A DNA stretch of 64,000 nucleotides. Origin: Amphibalanus amphitrite (Eukaryota; Arthropoda; Thecostraca; Balanomorpha; Balanidae). The DNA lies in the NCBI RefSeq assembly GCF_019059575.1, contig NW_024881584.1, positions 399,501-463,500 on the forward strand, read 5' to 3'. Positions 56,161 to 64,000 of the stretch are shown here, piece after piece. Each line of letters begins with the position of its first letter. The stretch's first letter is position 1. The position numbers were made by a program, and so were the translations under genes. The notes beneath the pieces were generated by a model. That model saw nothing but the letters and a program-made list of their open reading frames with translations. It made no database searches and was not told the DNA's origin.

Positions 56161-57139
56161 TATAGGGTGAAGTCGTATAAGAGTACGCACTTAGTGGATT
56201 TCTTGCTCTCATTTGTTTAATATTTGAAGGAAAGAAATCGCAAATAGGGAATATTAAAGTTCATTGAATTAGCCATCAACCCATGGGGCAACGATCTTTC
56301 AGCGTAAATGGAAGTGGTCTAAAACTGACATTTTCTGAACCGTTGCACTTGCGTACTCTTACCATATGGGGTGTGTAAGAGTACGCACGCCAGGCGGGTG
56401 GAGCACGCAAGCATATGAACACACACCTATGCAGCTTGTACTGTCCAAATGCTTAACTTCAAACTCAGAAGGCATTTAAGTTAATTCTAGTATCCAAAAA
56501 GAAAAACATAAAATAAATCTTTCAAGTCTATAAATCAGGAAATAATCATGTCGTGTGTTTCTTTAAAAAAATGCACAATCAAAAAGGAGAATAACTCGTA
56601 TTTGGAAGAATTTCGGGTACGCATCTGCATCACAGTGCTCCATTGATGATATACCTACAAAACAATCGTCATTGAGCGATAGATTAATAATTATATATTT
56701 CTGTATATTCGATTTAATGTATAATTCTGCGTACTCTTACCCTCCTGAACAGTGCGTCCTCTTACCGTACATGCAATTCGCGCACAAAACAACCCCGAAA
56801 CGTTGTGCAAAACTTCGCAAACAGAATATTGCACTGTACAGTATTTCCCCAGATAACCTCACAAGTTTCCCACAACAATCACGGAAATGTACCTTATCTC
56901 AACTGCCAAGTATCAAAATTATTGTACCATATCATAATAATATCATAACGCTCGAAAATAATATTCATCGCCTTAAACTCAACAGCGTCGCCGCTCAACG
57001 CCCACGTTCCGTTGGTGACATGCACGCACTGGCGGCTTCATGTCACTTCATGAACTCGACAAACCCGCGTTGCTAAGCAACCGAAACAGCTGATGCGTAC
57101 TCTTATCGCCCGCGTACTCTTACCCGCCCTTACCCTATA
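56161..57139. mobile_element. 0.98-kb TIR element with repeated GCGTACTCTTAC words
   Basis: Inverted ends TATAGGGTGAAG (56161) and CTTACCCTATA region (ending 57139), then GTAAGAGTACGC. The 12-mer GCGTACTCTTAC or its complement (some with one change) occurs near 56176, 56344, 56370, 56730, 56748, 57095 and 57111, mostly near the ends. Interior AT-rich, no transposase. The target duplication is not certain. Confidence 0.7.
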
Positions 57140-57162
57140 CGGCCTTGGACCAGCCCCGTCAG

Positions 57163-57236
57163 GAGTCTCAAATAGCGACTCGAACCTCGGCTCTCACGAC
57201 CGGGACTCCAGCCGCTCAGCAATTAAGCTTTTTATT
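57163..57236 (-). ncRNA. tRNA-like sequence, probable SINE head or tRNA pseudogene
   Basis: On the minus strand TTGCTGAGCGGCTGG resembles an A box (TGGCNNAGTGG type) and GGTTCGAGTCG is a good B box, spaced as in a tRNA (GTGAGAGCCGAGGTTCGAGTC). The acceptor stem does not pair cleanly, so an active tRNA is unlikely. Confidence 0.5.
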
Positions 57237-57846
57237 TATCTAAGCGAAATCCAAGCAACGTCATTGTTATCGCCTCTTCAGTACAAGGCATAAATAATAC
57301 ACGCATAAAAGAATGAATAATAAAATAATAACAGATTAAATAAATGAAAGAATAAAAAGAAGAAAAAATATCCAGCAGCTAAGGCTATTATCAAATCCAT
57401 GACATGGCCGATCCATTTTGCTCAGTTATGGTCTATTCCATTGTTAATGTTCACCACTGAGTCCCGCTGGGTTACACGCAGAATTTTGATTTTTTCACAG
57501 TTAATGTGATTTTCACATTACTGAAAATCACATCCGATTTTCACACGCAGTCTTTTGACACTGCGCAGGCTCGTGGGGCGACGCCCCGGCGCCGACAGGG
57601 AGTTCCACGCGCTGCCCAGCCGGCCGTATGAGGTCCTTTTATCAGCTCCAGCCGTGCACAGTGCACAGGCTAGTGTGTTTGTAAAATGGTGCCACCTCCG
57701 TCGCTCTGGTCGACCGGTGAGATATCTCGGATCGGCGTCTTACATGCTGTCTGATGGCACGCGGCCCGTCTGTTTCGTGAATGGTACGGCATACATACTA
57801 GTACCTATAATAAAAATGCAGTCGCGAACGTAAAATTTTGATTGAG
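57237..57846. other. No gene recognised
   Basis: AT-rich then mixed. GTGATTTTCACATTACTGAAAATCAC (57508-57533) is a hairpin-forming word. Confidence 0.4.
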
Positions 57847-58974
57847 TTAACCTTCCAGGTAGTGGTGGTGAGGGGGGGGCATTTGTTTGCCCCCCCCCCT
57901 TTAGCTTTTTCGATATATCTCCAGAACCGCTGCGCTGATCGTCACCAAACTTTCAGTACCCTCCCGTTAATAACTATTGCACATAGTGACCTAAAAATTT
58001 CCCAAAGGCTATGATAGGTTTGCCGCTAATGACGTCAGAGTGACGTCATTTCTGCCATTTTCGACCAAAAAAAAAGTTTCGCCGGAAGAGCTGTCAGGCC
58101 TACAGCTTTAGAGATACAGAAAAATATTTCGGACATAAAAGGTGTAAAATAACCAGAGCTACAGAACTGCTATCTCGGATTTTCGAAATGTTTGGATTTT
58201 TACCCAAAAAATAAAATAAAAATGAATATAATAGCCGAAAAATCCAAAAAGTTTTTTGAATTTCGAAAAACCGGAATATATGTGATAGTCCCTACCGCCT
58301 TCTATCTACATACCAAATTTGAGATCAATACCTCTTTTTTGGCCAAGTTATAGCGAAAAAACTGTTCAAAAATGATGACATCCAATTGTCAAACTCAATT
58401 TTTAGCAATTCTAGACCTCATAGCGCAAAACAAAGACCACTATTAGACTCCCCGTGACGAGCTGCATCGAATTAATACCCATTTTATGCAAAACTATCAA
58501 TTTTGAAATTTGACCTTTTTGACCTGACCTTGACCTGACCTCCACTAGAAAGTGGCCTAAACCGTACCTGATCGTCTTGTACCCAACACCATTGAGTTGG
58601 AAATGAAAAATTGACCATAAACATGCATCGCACAACCTTAGTAAAGTTGGGTTCATGTGGTGACCCTTGGTGACCTGACCTGTGACCTGACCTGGTATGA
58701 CCAGTGACCTCAAATAGCAACATATGTACTAGACAACTGACTCCCTATCGCTGATTTTCGACAAAATGCGTTTTACTCGGTGTTATAGCGCTTTCCCTAG
58801 AAGACCCGTGAACGGTGAAACATTTTATCTTTGACCTGACCTGTGACGTCATCGGTGACCCCGAGTTCAATGAAATTTGGTTTCCGTCGACAAATTTGAC
58901 AGGGCTATGGAACACCGCTTGAGTTTTCCGGATCCGTCCAGTAGTTTTGGAGATACGGGGGGGGGGGGGTAAAT

Positions 58975-61888
58975 AACTAACCGAGGATCTTGATGTGGTT
59001 GTTATAACGGAGGCATGGATCAATGAAAAGTTGTTAGGGGACCGTACACAAGATTATGATATTACTGGTTATGACATGTTTGTCTACCAAAGGAAAATCA
59101 AAGTAGGTGGAGGTATTTTGGTCTACGTAAAGAAAAATCTAAGACCTTTTGAAAGGAGCGATATTGGCACGTCCAACGACGTCGAATCTCTTTGGATCGA
59201 TATCTTTCCTAACTTAGGCAAAAACGATAAAATAAGAATAGGTGCTTTCTACAGACCTCCCAATCAAACACAACAAACTAATCTTGCCATGCTTGACGAG
59301 ATAGAAAAGGGCATTGTCAGTGAAACAATTCATTTAGGGGATTTCAATTTGCCCAGACTTGTGGGGGGTCTAACATCTATTACTGGGGAAACGAGGCTAT
59401 TCAGGGAAAACTTTGATGAACTATTTTTGACTCAACATGTTCTGGAGCCCACCAGAAAAGATGAAATACTTGACTTAATTTTAACCAACAACGAAAGTCT
59501 TATTGAAGATGTCACATTGGGTGAAACAATTGGTAACAGTGACCATGTGATTATAAGGTTCAACATTAAATGTAAATTAAAGAGAACAAGCATCAGACAA
59601 AACCTTACCCAAAATTTTGCAAAAGGAAATTATGAAGCTATTCGGGCATTTTTTAGAAGCATGAAATGGGTACGAATGCTTGAAGGGAAAAATGTTCACG
59701 AAATGTGGAGTATTTTCAAAACAACAATAGCAGAGGCCCAAGATCTTTTTATTCCTATGAAAAGAAAGCTGTCAGGAAAACCATTAAAACCAATTTGGTT
59801 TAACAGTAATGTGCAAAAGAGTTTTAGTGAAAAGAAAACAGCATTTCGTCTGTTCAAAACAGCTCCATCGGCTGACAATAAATCGCATTATATCAAAGCC
59901 AGATCGAGACTCAAAAAGATAATTCGAGAGGCCAAACGAGCAGCTGAGATTAGATTGGCAAATGAATGTGGAGGTGATCTCAAGCGGTTTTTCGGTTTTT
60001 ATAAATTTAACAGGCATGATCCAAGAATCGGGTTAATAGAAAAAGATGGGCAAGTTTATCATGAAGATAAGCTCAAAGCTAGGACATTTAATGAGCAGTT
60101 TTCAAGTTTTTTTACTGATGAGTGTCTAGCAAATATGCCAATAAGTAGAAATGATGCCAGACTGTTCAGCAAACTTACAACTATCGATTTAGTTCAAACC
60201 GACATCTTGAAACATCTCGAAAGCCTTAAAGCAAATAAGGCTTGTGGTCCCGATGCGATTTCAGCAAGAATACTAAAGGAAGCTGCAAAAGAGCTTTCCG
60301 TGCCTCTTTATATAATATTCAAACACTCATTTGAAACAGGTATTATACCTGAAGACTGGAAGCATGCGTACGTGGTACCAATCTTTAAGGGGGGTAGTAA
60401 AACTAAGGCTGAAAATTATAGGCCTGTTAGCTTAACTTCTATCGCTTGTAAAATACTCGAGAAAATAATAAAATGTAATATACTGAATCACTTAGAGCAA
60501 AATGAACTTTTATTGCCTTCTCAACATGGATTCAGAGCTGGACGATCGTGTCTGACAAATTTGCTAGACTTTCTCGAATATGTAACAGAGCTATTAGACA
60601 GGGGACAGAAGGTAGCAGTAGTGTATTTAGATTTTTGTAAAGCTTTCGACAAGGTTCCACATCAAAGATTATTAGTTTCATTACAGTGTCATGGCTTAGA
60701 CGGTTTCCTCCTTAGATGGATAGAGACCTGGCTGGTAGGACGTAAGCAGCGAGTTGTTTTGAATGGACAACAGTCTGAGTGGGCGGAGGTTAAGAGTGGT
60801 GTACCACAAGGTACGGTTCTAGCCCCATTGCTCTTTATTATTTTTGTAAACTCTCTGGATAATAATTTAAGCAGTAGGCTTTGGAAATTTGCTGATGACA
60901 TTAAGCTGGCAAAAGCAATTACATCAGACGAGGACATGAAAACATTACAATCAGATTTAAACATTCTTTTCAATTGGAGCAGAAAATGGCAGATGGAATT
61001 TAACGTAGAGAAATGCAAAGTTCTTAGCGTTGGGGTAAATGAAAATGATCGATACTATTTAAACGGCAGTCAACTGCAAAATGTTTTTGAAGAAAGAGAT
61101 TTAGGTGTTTTAATCACAAATGATCTAAAATTCAGTCATCAATGTCAAGAAGCCCGTAAAAAGTCTCTGAAAATGTTGGGAGTAATATATAGAAACGTTA
61201 ATTATAAAAGTAAAGACGTTATGAAAAAACTTTATTGTTCTCTTGTTCGTCCACATTTAGAGTATTGTGCACAGGCATGGTACTCGCCCTTTAAAAAAGA
61301 CGCCAAGTCTCTAGAGCGTGTGCAGAGGAAGGCCACTAGGATGGTGCATGGTTTTCGCGGGATGACTTACAGAGAAAGGCTTGTCTCGTTAAATATGTTT
61401 TCACTCCATTACCGGAGAGTGAGAGGTGATTTGGTTGAATTGTTCAAAATTTATAGAGGTATTGATAAGCTAGATTTTAAGAGCTTATTCACGATAAGTT
61501 CGAACTCTACAAGAGGACATGGATGTAAATTGGTAAAGAAATTTTCAAAAACGCGTTTAAGGCAATCCTTTTTACTAACCGCCTCATTGATATGTGGAAT
61601 AGCTTACCTCCTTGGGTTATTGATAGTTCCTCCCTTAACAAATTCAAACATAACGTGGATTTGTATTTTACGGAGCGTGGTGCGGTCTTTGACACCATTG
61701 AAGACGTAGACAACTCTGATAGGTTTCGTTGTTAGGATAATAGGATACACTCATTGCATTCATTGTCATGTAAATCTTGTTCAGTGTGCATGAATGTGTA
61801 CATCACTGTGTATTTCATCCTTGTAACCTTGTTGGGCTCCTGTAGCCTGTTGTTACATTGTAATATATGTTATGTTATGTTATGTTAT
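58975..61888 (+). mobile_element. CR1/jockey-type LINE, 5'-truncated, with target duplication GTAAAT
   Basis: GTAAAT flanks both sides (58969-58974, 61889-61894). The 5' end is truncated inside the endonuclease. The 3' end is a short (TTATG)n tract (61867-61888), as in CR1/L2-like LINEs, instead of a poly-A tail. Inserted into GLT family C copy 3, so younger than it. Confidence 0.9.
58977..61735 (+). pseudogene. LINE ORF2: endonuclease and reverse transcriptase, N-truncated and frameshifted near its end
   Basis: The protein nicks target DNA and copies the element RNA. The frame is open from about 58977 and reads TEDLDVVVITEAW at once, so the endonuclease start is missing. Numbering from 58995, GDFN is near residue 115 and NSDHVII near 182. 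RT motifs follow: NKACGPDAIS, PIFKGGSKTKAENYRPVSLT, LPSQHGFRAGRS, VVYLDFCKAFDKVPH, SGVPQGTVLAPLLF and FADD at 632-635 (F in place of the common Y). Near 61540 the frame shifts: the typical LINE C-terminus (NRLIDMWNSLPP) lies in another frame and stops at 61733-61735. One frameshift in about 2.75 kb suggests a recent copy. Confidence 0.93.
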
Positions 61889-61961
61889 GTAAATGCCCCC
61901 CCCCCCCACACACACACACCGCGCGGAAGGTGGCCGGGAGGCCCACCGCCTGCCGGGTTAA

Positions 61962-62318
61962 GCCAGCCGAGACTCCTGCGTGACTTGGTCACGTGATCGT
62001 GTTTACGCTTCCCGCTGACCACCCTCACAGCGAAGTTGATTGCTTTGTCAATGCGCTTACGCTGGAGAGACGAGGCGGGGGCCCTGCAGCCCGCGGACAA
62101 TTTCGGACGTATGATGACGAACGTATGACGAGGGACTCAAAGTTGTAGGCCTAACCTAACCCTTGCCCGTATTAGTGTTTTGTCACCCGCGAACGAATAA
62201 GGGGGGGTCCGTTAGACCCCCCCCCCCTTGCCGTTTCGCTACTGATCGAGCTAAAGCTTCGCGGAAAAACGAGCGTGTTGCCCGTGACGAGAGGAAGTCG
62301 ATGATATTGATACCCAAT
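61962..62318. mobile_element. Unique sequence, then a GLT left-end fragment
   Basis: 62184-62318 starts TCACCCGCGAACGAATAAGG, then G7/TCCGTTAGA/C12 and CTGATCGAGCTAAAGC, i.e. an S end without TTAA. It is cut by the next element. 61962-62180 shows nothing recognisable. Confidence 0.5.
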
Positions 62319-63333
62319 TTTAGCCCGCGCCACGCTGGGGGGGGGGGGCAGAATCTGACCCCCTCCCTCCCGTTTTTCACCAATAACTTCTAAACGCGTT
62401 ACGCCAGCAACATGAACCTTTGAGTACCTTTTCATACATCAATTTAACACGTTCCCTGAAAATCTGAGCGAAATCCGTCGGAAATTTTTTGAGAAAATGA
62501 CGCTTAGGTGACGTCATTTCACGCCATTTTCGCCTCAAAAACGGCAAAACTTCAAACGCCGCTAACATCTTCATTTTTAAAGGAATCAAGACGTAACAAA
62601 AAAGTGTATACATGATTCTAATTTGTCTATCAAATGGCTATCTCGTTTTTTTTTATTTGGGATTTTGACCCATGTTTTTTCTTTAAAATAACTGACTTTT
62701 TTGGAAAATAGTTATAAAATCAAAAACTTTGAGTGTATCGAAAAAACCGGAATATATGTCGGAGAAGTGGTCCTATGTGCACCTGTACAGTACATACCAA
62801 TTTTTAGAAGAATCGGTTAAAAAATGTGGCAATTATTGAAATTCATACAGAGGTGGTCCATATCACTTTTTAAGTCTGCCTATTGAATTTCATGAATAAA
62901 ATGACCCATAAAACATGTGTCGCACATGCCCTTTTCTATATCTTGTTTTTGGTGACCTGACCTGACTTGACCTGACCTGACCTGGACCTTGACCTTTGAA
63001 TGATATTGTATGCAACAAATATTGTCTTAGTAGCCTAAGAACGCGTTTTTGGCAATCAGTGTCAGTCCATTCTTCGGCAACTACGGTGCAAGGCCGATAC
63101 TGTAGAAACTTGCATTTTGTACCCTTGACCTGACCTTGACCTGACCTCTGACCTACTTAAGCAAAAATGGTTCTTAATGTCCGCCTTGTTGAGAGCTTCC
63201 GATTGCCGTTTTCCCCGTCTTTCTACGACCATCGGTTCGGAAGTTAGACAGGGAATCATGTGCAGCTGCCCCCCCCCCCCCCCCCCCCCAGCAGGGCGCG
63301 TATGGCTGAATAGCCCAGCGGGGCGTGGGTTAA
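62319..63333 (+). mobile_element. GLT element, family D copy 2 (1.0 kb, internally deleted)
   Basis: The left flank is TTAG (decayed TTAA) followed by CCCGCGCCACGCTGGGG and loop CAGAATCTG. The right D end finishes at TTAA 63330-63333. Similar to 18232-19419 throughout, lacking about 170 bp between the ATATATGTCGGAG block and the CAGAGGTGGTCCATATCAC block. Confidence 0.9.
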
Positions 63334-63451
63334 AGGAAATAGTTCACTTTTAACATGGGGTTTTGAACTGGAACTGGATGATGATGATGATGATGATGTT
63401 GATGAATAGCAGTTTTGTAGCTTGAGCTGAGACTAGCACAAATCAGAAGCC
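63334..63451. other. Short unique sequence with (GAT)n
   Basis: Contains a GATGATGATGATGATGATG run at about 63377. No gene. Confidence 0.6.
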
Positions 63452-64000
63452 TTAACCCGCGCATGACTGGGGTATTTTCCATTACGCGAGTGACTGGGGG
63501 GGCTCTCCAGAGCCCCCTCCTATCTCCGAAACTACTGGGCCGATCGTCAAAATTCAAACGGCGTCTGATAGACCTGGAAAAACTGTCGAGCGAAACCTAT
63601 TTTCATTGACCTCGAGGTCACCGATGACGTCACAGGTCAGGTCAAAGTAAAAATTATCGACATTTTTGTTAGTTCACAATTTAGGCTCTGACCGCCGGAC
63701 CGCCGGTCCGATCAGGCTCATTTTTGGTTTACGCACTCCTTGACGGATGCCTTAGATACCCTGAGGGTACCAAACTTTTACTTCGAATTTTTAAGGTCAA
63801 GGCCATGTCATCCTAGGTCACGAAAATTGTATATCATGTATCGGTCACGTGACGCATGTTTTATGGTCCATTTTACTCTTAGATTTCGAAAATAGTGTCG
63901 TCTGTGTCATTTGAGGTCATTGTCAGCTGAAATTACCGGAGGTCAGGTCACTTTCAGGTCAGAAAAGGTCAAATTTTGAAAATGAAATTTTTCAACAAAA
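63452..64000 (-). mobile_element. GLT element, family I interior with different ends, cut by window end
   Basis: TTAA 63452-63455. D end with TGACTGG twice, 27 bp apart. The palindrome loop is CTCTCCAGAG, whereas family I copy 1 has CTATTCATAG. From CTCCGAAACTACTGGGCCGA (63523) onward it follows 45.78-46.26 kb closely, including GACGCATGTTTTATGG (63851) and AGGTCA words. Confidence 0.87.

Larger units (their letters stand above)
57847..61961 (+). mobile_element. GLT element, family C copy 3, inverted and split by a LINE
   Basis: The left S end (TTAA 57847-57850, CCTTCCAGGTAGTGG, loop CATTTGTTTG) and the interior to 58968 are the reverse complement of copies 1 and 2. The right D end (CCGCGCGGAAGGTGG...CCACCGCCTGCCGGG, TTAA 61958-61961) resumes after the LINE at 61895. 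The insertion lies in the terminal G-run/loop palindrome. ACACACACAC at 61909-61918 is an added expansion. Confidence 0.9.

Overview
The window reads as intergenic or intronic DNA of an invertebrate animal. Metazoan-type LINEs, Ty3/Gypsy remains, hAT MITEs and TTAA-flanked elements cover most of it, and the only plausible host coding exon is one short piece near 48.7-49.0 kb. There are no operons, ribosome binding sites or prokaryotic genes. A marine invertebrate such as a crustacean would fit, but the sequence does not name a taxon. Most long open frames here come from tandem repeats that happen to lack stop codons, and I have left them out.

The dominant component is a set of at least 17 elements, plus fragments, that I call GLT elements (GC-loop, TTAA-flanked). 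Each is bounded by TTAA, starts with CCC as piggyBac-superfamily ends do, and carries at each end a G-run / short loop / C-run palindrome. No transposase is present. One end has a single terminal motif (S end). The other repeats that motif 26-28 bp further in (D end); I counted this by hand in every family where both ends are readable. In the feature table a GLT on the + strand has its D end on the right. Interiors are rich in AGGTC pentamers. Several families have the same length of about 1.19-1.20 kb although their termini differ.

Layout: 1-3.66 kb, a broken Tx1/L1-type LINE on the minus strand, split by a hAT MITE. 4.3-9.5 kb, GLT fragments, a hAT MITE full of TGACTCA-like sites, a GA microsatellite and the first GLT pair. 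9.78-16.11 kb, a 6.3-kb unit bounded by perfect 36-bp inverted repeats and filled with GGGCCC/CATATG satellite arrays around a scrambled Gypsy fragment. 16.4-17.9 kb, two GC-rich minisatellites. 18.2-24.1 kb, four GLT elements and a nested hAT MITE. 24.3-33.7 kb, foldback and small MITEs, a 1.8-kb hAT element, a 39-bp minisatellite and another GLT. 34.4-37.1 kb, an E-box-rich element and a 35-bp minisatellite. 37.8-46.9 kb, nested GLT elements enclosing a 2.6-kb element with 24-bp repeat arrays at both ends. 47.2-50.1 kb, a hAT MITE, minisatellites and the candidate exon. 51.0-53.6 kb, a 2.59-kb near-perfect palindrome. 54.3-64 kb, further GLT elements, a 0.98-kb TIR element, a tRNA-like sequence and a CR1/jockey-type LINE inserted in the G-run of a GLT element.

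The parts do not form a pathway. What links them is the insertion history, which can be partly read from paralogous empty sites inside the window, and the repeated pattern of non-autonomous elements packed with short motifs that match transcription-factor sites.
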